Source of the DNA: Anisakis pegreffii
Taxonomy: Eukaryota > Nematoda > Chromadorea > Rhabditida > Anisakidae
Reading direction: 5' to 3'
DNA: 64,000 bases
Assembly (NCBI GenBank): GCA_035041965.1
Contig: JAPYMA010000858.1
Location: forward strand, 327,909 to 391,908
Part shown: positions 11,199 through 23,172 of the stretch, one piece after another
How positions within the stretch are numbered: the first letter of the stretch is position 1
Layout of the letters: each line of letters opens with the position of its first letter
The notes under the pieces: model-generated
Databases searched by the model: none
The model's input: only the letters and a program-made list of their open reading frames with translations
Told to the model about the DNA's origin: nothing
Translations under genes and position numbers: made by a program

Positions 11199-14100
11199 CT
11201 AAAAACGTTTACACGAAAACAATTGAAGAATAAGAAGTGTTCAACAGCAAATACACGCATCTTAAGTGCAAGCAAACTGTTCGAATTTATTCCGAGAAGT
11301 CGATGCTAACCTTCAAATACATACTAAAGTCAGCGTTTCAACGCTAAAATTGAATGTATGGACTGTGATATAAAACAGTTCAATAACAACGCAACTCCAC
11401 TTTCCAGATCACAGTTCGACAATTCAAAATGTTACGATGCAAAAGTTTATATTCATTCACAAGCTGATAAAGCAAATGAAGTGTTTAATACCCTGATTAT
11501 TCACTGATTTTGCCGTACGAACAATTTATTCAGATGAGTTGTTATGCGAAAAACTTGTCATTATAAGAAAGGACATTATAATAAGAATGAAAGAGTGCTC
11601 GACTGGCATTTCTTAAGCAAGAAGCATCACGGATGAGAGGAGCATTGCGAATTATTCTAATTATTCAAAAAGCATCAGGAGCATTTCGAATTATTGAACA
11701 GGGATGCAACAAAAAATTAGATTCCAACTCATAAAGAAGAGCGCATGCGAAACGCAATGACCAGTTGTCAATGAATGTGCTTTGAGAGTGTTTTGTTTCA
11801 GATTTGAGGGCGTTAGATTTGTGGATTCAGTTGTGTTTTGTTATGACAGCATCAATAAATTTATCAATGCTGTTACTCATGTCTGTCAACATCATAATTC
11901 ATTTCTGACTGAAATGTGCTCTTTTGATGGCTGATTTATTGGAGTATTTCTTCGAAAGATTCCTCTCCCAAGAGATATGATCTGACGTATGGCTGAAAAG
12001 TGTAGACGTATTGGCGATAACGCGATTATCAAATTTGGAAACAGTTTCTCAGTGCACTTCTGTGAACTTTCATCAGCTTCCTTTACAATTTATCCAATAA
12101 TGGTGTGATTGGAACAGACTCGTTCTCAGTCCAGATCTATCTCTTTACGGACTATGGACGCCTTTATGATGCAAATACGACTGAAACGTTCACATAAAAA
12201 TATTTATGACAGCATCAAAACAGTGGAAACAATAAGTTTAATATAAACACAGTCTGGGTGGTTTATGAATGGTGAACGACCAGAAAGCCGAGATGAAAAT
12301 GGAGGATATATAGAAATCGTTTGAGGGCTGAATAAACAGCCAGCATAATGATGATAATCAGATGAATACATCTTATAAGATGGGCAAAGAAGTGCTCGAT
12401 GAAAGAAATTTGTGCATTATGCTTTCAGGGCATCGACAACGAATGAGTTGATGTGTTAATAATATCACTCTCATAAATCTTTCTTCCTTTTTGTGGAACA
12501 CATCGAATTCAGTGTAAATAGTAAATGAATATTCCAGTGAGTTCTTTCTAATTTCAAGGACTCTTCTTTCCTCACACACCATGTCAGTTTCAATTGAAAG
12601 AGTGCACCAGACAGCATGATGTTCTTTCGATATCCAATTTAAATCGTCATTCTCACTGCTTTTGAAGTGATAAAAGAGAGTGACAAAAAGTGCAAGTGAA
12701 CACTGTCAAATTGACTCATGAAAAAGAACGTCTGACTGTATTAGGATAAAATTAATTCATCACGCAAATTAAATGAGATTTATTTAAGCAGTTTTATCAC
12801 GCGCTGGAGAGTGTCGAGAACATCATCAACTGGTTATGTCAGCAGAACTGAGAATTTTTTTATTGTAGAATCTGCAGTTCCTTTAGTGCATTCCCTTCGT
12901 TGAAAATTTATGTGATTTAAAATATCAATGCTTTGATCTGATTCGAAATGTTTACCGAGTATTGATTTCAATTCATTCTTAAATCAGTGATGAGATTCGA
13001 CTTACTTCAACAGCAGAAAAATTAGAAATCACTAACTGCAATACCTCACTATATGAAATTCAAAGAGCAGCTCATTTGGAATTCTTTTTACCGTCCATAT
13101 CAAGGAATTCCAAAGCCAATTTTTAAGCGGTGGGTGGGTGAGAGCACAATTCAAATTCTTTATGAAACGTGCGTGATGAAGATAGATGTAAATCAATCAA
13201 ACATAATTACGTATTTGGCTTTAACAAGTTTGCGTACTAATAGTATATGCTTGTTGCATGGTTCTAGGGACTAAGTAAACAAGTGTATGAAATGTTTGTA
13301 AGAGTATTTATGTAGAGCTGGAGATGGCGCAGATTGTGTTCTCGATGCTTGCGGGCTCAAAACGATTATTTGCTCTTGAAATCATGCTGCTCCTTCTCAT
13401 CGCCCTAATATTTCCGGCGTATCGCCATTTACTCACTCTGCGTTATTGCTGTTTGCTCTGAATTACTGACGTATTATGTCTGCGACTGAACATTCTTGCG
13501 CTCAGCATATCCAAAAAGAATGCTTTTGCAATCAGCACGATTAAAGCACTGATTGAAAGGCTTTTGTAGAAACGACTGAATTTCCCAAGTGAGAGTTGCG
13601 ACTTCGTATTTGTATCATCAATTCGACGACAGAAACACCACAAGCCAGCTAATATGCTCCATTAAAGTCAGTCCTTAAAACATATTGAGCCTTTTAAAGT
13701 CAGTTCTCGAAACACGCTCTGTCCTTATAACATAAACCTTCGCACCATTGTAAGACGTTACGTATTTTACCCTGTTTTTCGAACTTAAAAAGTTCAATTG
13801 TTAATCGTCAATTGGTTCATCAACATCTTTTCAGTCATTTGGGAGGCATAATCAAAACACTACACGTTTAACATGATATCATGCCAACGGCCATGCATCT
13901 ATTCATCTTTTGGTGCACGCTTTGTTATGCACTTGTGTTTGAGTCAACTTCGATGGAACGAGATGGGTATTTGATTTCATGTTGAGGAAGCACGGCATTG
14001 AGAAAGCTAGCTGACCTTATTGGCGTGCCACTGATTGAATTTACTGGTTCGCACTTCCTCGTGAGTCAGTGAATTCGGCATTGTGCTTCTAGCAGAAGCA

Positions 14101-16197
14101 GACTCAGTTTATCAGTACTTCTCTCACTGTCACTTGCATTCTCGTCTCTGATTCCGTTTTATCGTCATTTCAATTCATCACGCTACTGTCCCACTCGAAA
14201 CTTGGTCACTGAACCATTAATTGCTAAACGGCCAGTTTATAGCATCAATCTTATTTTGTTTATTCTCGCTTCACTGTATTCCTGAGCATACATCGATGAG
14301 AGGATAAATGCACGACTGAATATAGTATAATAATAGTGAAATAAATAGGAAAAATATGCACTGAACATATGTGAAAAGCTTGTTAAAGTGAAGTGAAGGA
14401 GAAGCGCACGGTTTTCTTGGTAAACACTTCAGCCGGAAAGATGACGAGCTTAGATGCAGCGGCAGCACAATATGAATAAATAAATGATCATGAGGCAACA
14501 GATCCGTAAAATTTTCTGTAACCAACAATCATAATCGATGCTGTAAGTAAAGAGAAGCAGGTAAGAACTCGCATCAGCGACTGATCAATTCCAATGGATG
14601 CTTGACAGAATTCTGCGTAAACAATTGCGATCATTTGAATATTCATTGGAGACACTAATTATGAGCTATAGTAATAGTGGTCGTCAGATATGGGCAGTGT
14701 TGCGATGCGCACGATTAGCATCGTATTTTGCTATATAGTGATTGCGATGTGTTCATAAAAAAAACAACAAGGAACGCTCTATCGTTATGGAAGATTGATA
14801 CATCACCCATAATCATGACATAAATGGTTTAAAAAAAACAAACTCACTGCTAACAGAAATGAAACAGCACATAATTACTGTGCCCGTTTAAATCCTTGAA
14901 AAATGGTGAGTTCCGAATTCGATACTAATACCACATAAATAGATGACTGATTTAAGGAGAAACAGTAATGATAACGGCAATGAAAACACAACACCACTTA
15001 ATATGTCAGTAATAGCGATCGCAAAATTGAGGATGATACTAACAATAAATCCTATCTCTCTAATTATCACCACTACTGATTATAACAAAGTAGTGACGGG
15101 GACATGCGTAAGAAGGTGCTGCTCATTGTGTGCTCATGAAATTTTCAGCCCGCATGCTGATTTGTGACAAGTTTGGTTTGAGCTGCTCAGGACAAAAGCG
15201 GTCGCTTGCTGACTGTTCACGTTTGCAACCACGAGCCACTCACCGCACACGCGCACATTGCTCATCACTGATTATAAGCAGTCATGAAACGAACGAAAAT
15301 CATGAATTGAGAACCGAGAACAAATCTTCCGTTCTAATCAGAGAGAGAGAGAGATTCAACAACTGAAAGGGTTCGCTACGAAGAAAACGAAAGCGTAAGG
15401 ATATTGATGATGTATGGAGAGTGAAGGCGGTGCGGTGCATCTCAGTATCCATTCACCAGACCCAATAAATGTCATCATCAACAATGAATAATCTATTATT
15501 AAGCGTGGTTCAACACAACAATTTTTTCATAAATCTTGCAAATGCTTGAACTGCTCAAGAATATCCTCCTCGTTCATCTTAAACTATCGACCTTAGTTAA
15601 AAGCATACTCATTTATTGTGCTGTATTCTAGCGAAGCATAGTTCTAATGAGATTCAACTAGAGCACTTTCAGATGCCAACCCATAATTCGAAATATATCA
15701 AAAACAGTTGCTCGGTTCAATTCATTGACCAATTGCAATTCATATTTATAGAAAACCAAGTTCGACCTTAAGAGTTTTGTTATGGAGCAATTTCGTGACA
15801 AGAGAACCGAGAACAAATGTTCCGTTCTGAAGAGAAAAGATTTAACAACTGAAAGAGTGTTTGCTAGAAATTTCACAGTTAACTTCTCAAGAAGTATTCA
15901 CGAAAAACTTCATTGCATTACATGAGGACTGCAAAATGTACATGCACATTCAACATTCAACAAACTCTTGCAAATCATGTTCAGAACCATTCGATACAAA
16001 CTAGATGAAAACGCACATGTGTAACATATGAATAATCCACATTTATTTCATAACATTTTAAAGCATCCTCTCGTAGGCCCAATCCATCCTGTAAACAGTT
16101 CTTCACAAATACGGATATGATTAGCGAAGGTAAATAGCGATATCGTGATAAGTAGGTCAAAATTATTTGCTCGGTACTTTGACGAAAACAATAATCC
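11199..16197. other. Long spacer or intron
   Basis: AT-rich, with no gene I can support. A minus frame at 13643-13443 has a hydrophobic run (ISALIVLIAKAFFLDML) that might be one membrane-segment exon, but no partner exon joins it. A short direct repeat copy lies at 15309-15376. Confidence 0.4.
15309..15866 (+). repeat. Diverged direct repeat pair, ~65 bp
   Basis: Copies start at 15309 and 15802. Both read GAGAACCGAGAACAAAT, TTCCGTTCT, then a purine stretch, CAACTGAAAG and TTTGCTA or TTCGCTA. The first has an inserted (GA)n run. Confidence 0.7.
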
Positions 16198-16592
16198 TTA
16201 TTTATATGCATCCCTCTCGACCAATTTCCAACTTACAACCAAACACACTCTAATTGTTTGCTTCGACTTTAACACCATGAACGGAGCTATCGAGTGAATC
16301 ACCCAACAACAACTATAAAAGTCCGTTCTGATTGCTCGAAACTCACATATCCATGCAGCATGTAGAAAATCGGTCTTGAAATACGAGGCACACAAAACCG
16401 AGCAAAGGGTCCGACGAAAATGACCGCATAAGGAAATAGCCAAACGGTTCGCAGTAGAAAATTTATGACAACCGCCGAAGGACAAGAAAACGCCGCGAAT
16501 CTATAAGCAAATAAGGATTTTTCACTAATCCTTATTTGTTTTACTCACTTGGCCAATCACCGATAACATCAAACGAGTTATAAGAAATGCAA
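16198..16592 (-). CDS. Possible minus-strand coding region, frame ambiguous
   Basis: An open frame of 95 codons (16485-16198) overlaps a second open frame of ~50 codons beginning after a TTATAG acceptor at about 16503 and ending at a GTGAGT donor near 16350. The second is very hydrophobic (LLRTVWLFPYAVIFVGPF), like a membrane segment. Above it a short exon reading AFLITRLMLSVIG ends at a GTGAGT donor near 16547. That short exon joins the 95-codon frame in phase but not the hydrophobic one, so the structure is unresolved. Confidence 0.22.
16508..16538. repeat. Short inverted repeat
   Basis: CAAATAAGGATT at 16508-16519 pairs perfectly with its complement at 16527-16538 around a 7-base loop. 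Confidence 0.75.
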
Positions 16593-16599
16593 CTGCAGT

Positions 16600-19100
16600 G
16601 TCACAGTATCGGAATGCTACTACGCATTCTATAGTCATTGACTGGTCGTTTTAAAAACTGTAATTCTCGCCTTTGAGATATCGAATCTCCATGTAAATTG
16701 CATTTCTTTAATAATTGAAATCCAACTGTGTTAATTATTTATCATCTTGCAATTGAGCCAGTAAGGTTTTATTCAGACGACTGTAAATCTCTGTTGAATG
16801 CACCCAAGATCAATGGTCACTTCTGAAGTTTTATCTGGCACCGATGATTGCATGAACATAGGTTCACTCGTTCTCTAGCATATAGGTAAGGCGGAGCCGT
16901 TGTATGCAATGCAAACAGGGAGCAAATATATTCCAAACATATCTCACTTTCATTTCATGAACATATTTCTTTGAGGAAACTGAATTGTTGTGAGAAGTAA
17001 CTCGAAAGTGTGAGGCAAATAAAATTTAATCAATTCGTACCAGTAGCACGCAGACTCTTCTTTTAATCTTATTACTTCGATTGAATTTATTGAATTTGCA
17101 AATTGTTTGAAGTGAGTAAGTAAAATGAATCGTAGTCATGTAACAAAGAATAAACTCTAAGAGAAGTTAGAGTAATTTAACTCATAAAAATATTGAACGG
17201 TTCAAAAATTCAGTTGCAATGCGTCACAAAGACATGCAATATGAAAAAAAACAACGAATAAATGTGACTGGATACATCGCATCACTAATCTCTGCCTCTC
17301 AGGCAATGAATTTCATGCAGTCAAATGCAAAGTCAAAAAGATTTATGGATACTTTATTCGTGCGATGAACCACATCAAGATTGTTGAATGATTTGTGCGT
17401 TTTGGGTTGATCCATTACGACATTGTGTCTGTGTTTGAATTTGCTTAGTTTCGTTTGTTTTTGATTAGTGGAAGAATAAAAATAGTGATTGATGTCAATT
17501 CGAACTGATTCATGTTAGCGCTTATAGAGAGCAGGCCATCAAAATTGAAAAAATTTTGTTATTTGGGAGAACTTTTTCGATCGAAGAGTTGAAGCAAAGC
17601 CGTCATTTTCAACCGTCTATCATGTCGCGAAACTGAGAACTTTTTTCCTTTGAAACATTCTGACTTGAATGCTATGTCAGATTTGAATAAATTTCTCCGT
17701 ATATCCGTAATAATTCAAGGGCCTCATCCTAGAATTCAAAGATTAATCCATCTGAAGCATTTAATTTTCAGCAGCAACTTCATGCGAAAACTTCTCCAGA
17801 AACTGATGTGAACTAAAATTTATTCCAATTAAATACATCGTAATCTACTAAACAAACCTGAATCTTTCCACATCAACCGATTACCAGTCATGAATTATCG
17901 AAAAGCGCATTCGTTGTCTTTTTACAGTAAGCAGCTTTTCCAATTTCTGAATTTGAAAATTCAATAATAAGAATGTAGTTCAATAGTGCTAATAACTATT
18001 CATGAATCAACCTATTAAAATTTCGTCTCCTAACTTCGTCGAGAGATGTTTGAGGTTTCTGTAAAGACATTGGAGAAATTGGTTTTTAATCAATTCGGTA
18101 GTGGAAGTTGTTAGTGATCAGGTTTCATCAGAGTGGCCATCAGTGAACAACTGAATCACAGCCAAGCTATAGTGTTTAATTTTGAAAAATCCTAAAGGCC
18201 GACTATGAGACATCTCTCTAGAGCATTGTTCCGAAAATCATTAAAAGAAACAACTCTGACACTGAATGAACATCCTATTATCACTCTTTCATTCTGTTGC
18301 GTCACAAAAAACGTTCACACTTTGTGTCGCCAATAAAGATTTATGCTCGGATGTGGGGTTCGACGTTCAGATGGGGTACGACGTCCCCATCGGGCACCTC
18401 AGTGGGGAGCGATTCCATATGTTCTACTTGTTGAGTCTTCGGTTGAGGTTCTCCTTCCGAATTCATCACTCTGCAACGGTTTCCTCTCGGCCAATCCACT
18501 CTTCAGCTTTTTCGATGGGGTCTCCTCCCCGGCCATTTAACCTCCCAACGTGGAGGATGAGCTATCCGATAACGATAAAACTTTTTATGACAAGCCTCTA
18601 TGTGGCTAGAATTTTGAATCTAATTCTCACTTTGGATTCAGACTTAAGTTCGCTACTATTGCAAACATATGCAGTCTGTCCTCGCATATTCCAACCCTTC
18701 TATATCCAAACAGTCGAGCATGGAGAGATTGTGTCCAATAAGTGATTATGCTGAAAAGTTGCATCGATTCATTTGTAATCGATTCATGCAACAAAGAAAA
18801 AAAAGCTTAACGCTGATTGTTCAAATCTTGCGAGAAGAAGAGAAGCATTTCATGGTATGCTCCATTCGTATTTCGTTGAATACGCTGTTTTTCCGACTGG
18901 CTCCGATTGCAGTGGGAGTTTACTCTTTTTTTAGCCGGCAGCAGTAGGAAAGTTATCGACTGATGATACTGCTAAGGCAGAAAAAGTTAGGTGATGAATT
19001 TGACAACAGAATATAAGTGAAAAAAGTTATGGCTCGATGAAATCTTCTGCAGTAATGATGTGAGCTTGCGTTATTTCATGCAGTCTCAAAAAAACGACAG
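16600..19100. other. Spacer with a GC-richer patch
   Basis: AT-rich except for 18340-18560, which is GC-richer and shares a module with 23490-23560 in the opposite direction. The 159-codon plus frame across it (18266-18745) has no family features or splice support and is probably repeat-derived. Confidence 0.4.
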
Positions 19101-19104
19101 CATG

Positions 19105-19404
19105 TCATTTCGGGGAAACAGCAAAAATATTCAATCGTAAGTTCAGTTCAAAGAAATGACTTTGAACTGAACTCAATGACTGTCGAGAAGCAGTTGGTTG
19201 CAACTGCGGTTGTACTGCAGCTGAGCACATGGCGGCTATTCCACTTTTACAGAGGATTGCATGGTAGTTACACCGATGAATTACATGGCTGCGAGACAAT
19301 CAACAAATTTGAGTTGTTTTACGCTATTTGCTGTTTCAACAAGCAGTGCTAACTACTCACGTCAGAGAAACATCAAAGTCCACATCGAAGATGCTGGTGA
19401 TTTT
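19105..19404 (-). CDS. Candidate 3' exons of a minus-strand gene
   Basis: Exon 19404-19361 reads KITSIFDVDFDVSL, preceded by an acceptor (TCACAG) and followed by the strong donor GTGAGT. A 72-base intron leads to exon 19288-19105 after a CTCGCAG acceptor; it joins in phase, begins HVIHRCNYHAILCKSGIAAM, continues with a Gln/Ser-rich run and stops at 19107-19105. Upstream exons were not found with confidence. A frame ending in a similar donor lies near 20106. No family recognised. Confidence 0.38.
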
Positions 19405-21400
19405 CTGTGACGAAAATTGCACCGAGATGTTGTGAGATTATTGATGAATTTTTTCCGAATGTAAACAAGCATTAACGTTCACCACTTTGAAGTGTTCTCA
19501 TTCAAAATTCAACAACCTTTCGTTAAGTGTATGTAGGGCAAGTGCACGCTTGCCGCATATTCGAAAAGGGGGTTTTTGTCTTTTTTTTTCAGCTGAAAAA
19601 GTAGAAAATTGCTCTAATTCCAAAACGGACAGGTTTTTACTGAATAGGAAATTGGATTTTTGAAAATCATTTATTGTGATATTTACACAGTTTTCATTAC
19701 TCTTTCCGACGAATTACACTGCACAAATCCACATTTAGCAACGTTTTTAGAGGACGCAATATTGATTTAAAAAAAACCATAATCCTGATAAGCTTTCAAG
19801 GAAATAAATTTAATTCGCAGTCATCGCAAAAATCGATGAAGCTTCTAAAAACCATTGAGTGGGTCGCATTAATGCAACATCGCTATTGGTGCGACTAGGA
19901 ATGACGATAAAGACACGAATAACAGAAGTAACAAGAACAGTACCAAAATTCATAATAAGGAGCATGTTAACCAAATGAGGCATGCCAACATAACTTTTGC
20001 AAATAACAGCAGTAGATATACATCATTAACTCAGCAATCTGTAGTTGACGAACGACTAACCTTTTACGGAAGCATAGTGAACTTCATGAAAATGGTTTAC
20101 TCTCACGTCAGAAGCGGTTCATTGTTAGAAGTAAAGTAGAAGACGGCTGCGTGTTGATCTCTTAAAGTGATGAAGGGAAGTTAGAGAATAATGTATGGCT
20201 AAGCATAAGTCGGTTCACAACGATACATCACGCAAGCGTCGTAAAATGAAATGAACAGGGTAAGGGTGCAAATGATAAAGCTGATCGTTGAAAAGCAAAT
20301 CGTTTTGATTGATTCACTTGTTTGCTGAGTTTGCTGAGGTGTTTGTTTTTTTAATCCTTTGTTGACGGCTGTTTGCGAATGGACACTTCTTTTTTAACGG
20401 GAAATAGCTGACAAATTCTTGAATGTGCACTGGATTCAAATATTGTTGACAAATTGTGCAGTCTCATAATCCAACTTCAACAAACCTCACATGTTCATTT
20501 GACATGTGTTCAGAGTAAGAATTCAGTCGAAATTGATAAGTTCAGAAGAAGACAACCGTTCTCAAGTTTCAGTGATGACTACATTTTAATCAGTGAACAT
20601 GAGAAAAACGATGTTCATCTTTGTGCACGATACATCTACACACATCTCTATATAATATCAATCAAATTGAACGGAAATCCAAGTAAGATATCTTAAATAT
20701 GCATCAACAATCTGAACAAATCGATTCCAATTACTTCCATTCACTTATCATGTCTCCATTCATCATGCTTTTTTTATTATTTCCCTATGCACATCTAAGA
20801 AAAAAGAACACAATACGCTCATTTGTTTATGGACTCTGATCATCGAATGATTTTCATTAATTTCAGCGACGTATATGCATTCATCAGTTTCGTTAGTAAA
20901 TGCTGCATTCAATCAAGCACTGCATTCATTCAGGCCTATCTCTGCATAATGAATAACATTAGGGGAACATAACATTAGTTTAAGTTGAGTTTATAAGGGT
21001 GACTCGTATTATTGAAGCATCGCACAGAAAAGGCACAGGATATATCCTTGAACCCAATCCTTGAAGTACACTCTTTGATTCCGTAAATCTTTTTAGAGGA
21101 AATTAGAATTTATCAAGAAACTCGAACTTAATTGTCGGTAAAAGATGAAGTAATCGGAATTCGATAGCTTAATGTAAGCTATCGTTGCAAAAAATTCGGC
21201 AACATCGAAATCATTTGGCATAGTTACAACTTGGTGATTGAAGGCACTTGAACTTTTTTCTATGACGACTGATCAGAATAAAATATTTTGGTGCCGAATG
21301 AACGGTAATGTGAATGAACACAACGCTTTCCGACGTGTTCGAATGGCTCAATTGTGAGAGTGAAATTTATCTACATTCGTGAACTCATGCAAAGAATTAT
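19405..21400. other. Spacer
   Basis: AT-rich with scattered short frames. One possible small plus exon ends at a GTAAGA donor near 20512, but nothing joins it. I see no repeats of note. Confidence 0.4.
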
Positions 21401-21589
21401 TTAAAATTAGAAAATCATGAATGATTATCATCGCTTACTTTATTTCTCAGCAGAATTTTCACAATCTGATAAATAAAACAGCTGCAAAAACATATTTTTA
21501 TTGCGATCAGCTTGATGAGTTCACTGACAAACAGCAAATGTATCAAAAACGTAGATATTACACATTTTGTAAAGCAATAATTATCTACA

Positions 21590-23172
21590 AATTGGGATAC
21601 AGAAAATGGCCATGTCTGCTCACGATAACAAAATCGCTCAACAAAATATATATTATTCTGAATGAGGAGATCCAGCTGGATCGACTGATGCAAAAAAATT
21701 CATATGTTAGAGGGCAAACTTGAGCTTACGTTATCTTTATGTGTGGCACCCGAGATAGTATTAATAAAATGCCTATATCGCCTCAACTAAGCCAAATTGA
21801 ACTGCAAGATTTTTAATATTCTGAATCTGTAGGATATGCTGGATCGAACGGTGAAAAGAAATTCGCGTGTTTCCGGGCAAACCTGAGAAGACGGTTAACT
21901 GAAAGATCGCAATCCGCCTATTGCTAACATGAACGTATTGATTGTTGTATAGTGATCAAATTGTATGAATGTGCGCGACAGCGCTATTGAATTGAGATTA
22001 TCTCAGGAAAATGGTTATGTCTGCTCAGGAAAACAAAATCGCTCGACAAAATATATATTATTCTGAATGAGGAGGTCCAGCTGGATCGACTGGTGCAAAA
22101 AAATTCATATGTTTGTGGGCAAACCTGACCTTACGGTATCGTTGAAGGTGGCACCCGAGATAGTATTAATAAAATGCCTATATCGCCTCAACTAAGCCAA
22201 ATTGCACCATGAGATTTTAATATTCTGAATCTGGAGGATCTGCTGGACCGAACGGTGAAAAGAAATTCGCATGTTTCCGGGCAAACCTGAGAAGACGGTT
22301 AACTCAAAGATCGCAATCCGCCTATTGCTAACATGAACGTATTGATTGTTCTATAGTGATCAAATTGTATGAATGTGCGGGACGGCGCTATTGAATTGAG
22401 ACTATCTCAGGAAAATGGCTATGTCTGCTCAGGATAACAAAATCGCTCAACAAAATATACATTAATGTGAATGGGGAGATCCAGCTGGATCCACTGAAGC
22501 AAAAAAATTCATATGTTAGAGGGCAAACTTGAGCTTACGGTAGCCTCGAAGGTGGCACCAGAGATAGTAATAATTAAACGCCTATATCTCCTCAACAAGG
22601 CCAAATTGCTTTGTAAAATTTTTAATATTCTGAATCTAGAGGTTCTGCTGGATCGAACGATGAAAAGAAATTCGCATGTTTCCGGGCAAACCTGAGAAGA
22701 CGGTTAGCTTGAAGATCGCAATCCGCCTATTGCTGACGTGAACGTATTAATTGCTCTATAGTGATCAATTTGTATGAATGAGCGTGACTGCGCTATCGAA
22801 TTGTGATAGATCTAAGTAAATGGCTATAGCTCCTCAGGAAAGCAAAATCGCTCGGCAAAATATATGTTTTCCTGAATGAGGGGATTCAGCTGGATCGACT
22901 GATGCAATAAAATGCATATGTTAGTGGGCAAACTTGAGCTTACGGTAGCCTCGAAGGTGGCACCAGAGATAGTAATAATTAAACGCCTATATCTCCTCAA
23001 CAAGGCCAAATTGCTTTGTAAAATTTTTAATATTCTGAATCTAGAGGTTCTGCTGGATCGAACGATGAAAAGAAATTCGCAAGTTTCCGGGCAAACCTGA
23101 GAAGACGGTTAGCTTGAAGATCGCAATCCGCCTATTGCTGACGTGAACGTATTAATTGCTCTATAGTGATCA
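21590..23172 (+). repeat. Dimeric ~405-bp tandem repeat, four copies
   Basis: The motif AAATGG..ATGTCTGCTCA recurs at 21604, 22009, 22413 and 22818, a period of 404-405 bp. Each unit is two related halves. Half A (~163 bp) contains AATGAGGAGATCCAGCTGGA, and half B (~242 bp, with an extra ~80-bp tail) contains the related CTGCTGGATCGAACGATGAA; both go on to a GGGCAAAC(C/T)TGAG block. The array starts abruptly near 21590 and stops near 23172 inside half B of copy 4. Short open frames (60-62 codons) in copies 3 and 4 encode nearly identical peptides (MLEGKLELTVASKVAP start). They follow the repeat and are probably not genes. Confidence 0.9.

Noticed and set aside
18266..18745. 159-codon plus-strand frame, the longest in the window
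   Set aside because: It spans the GC-richer dispersed module and lacks any recognisable domain. I treat it as repeat-derived.
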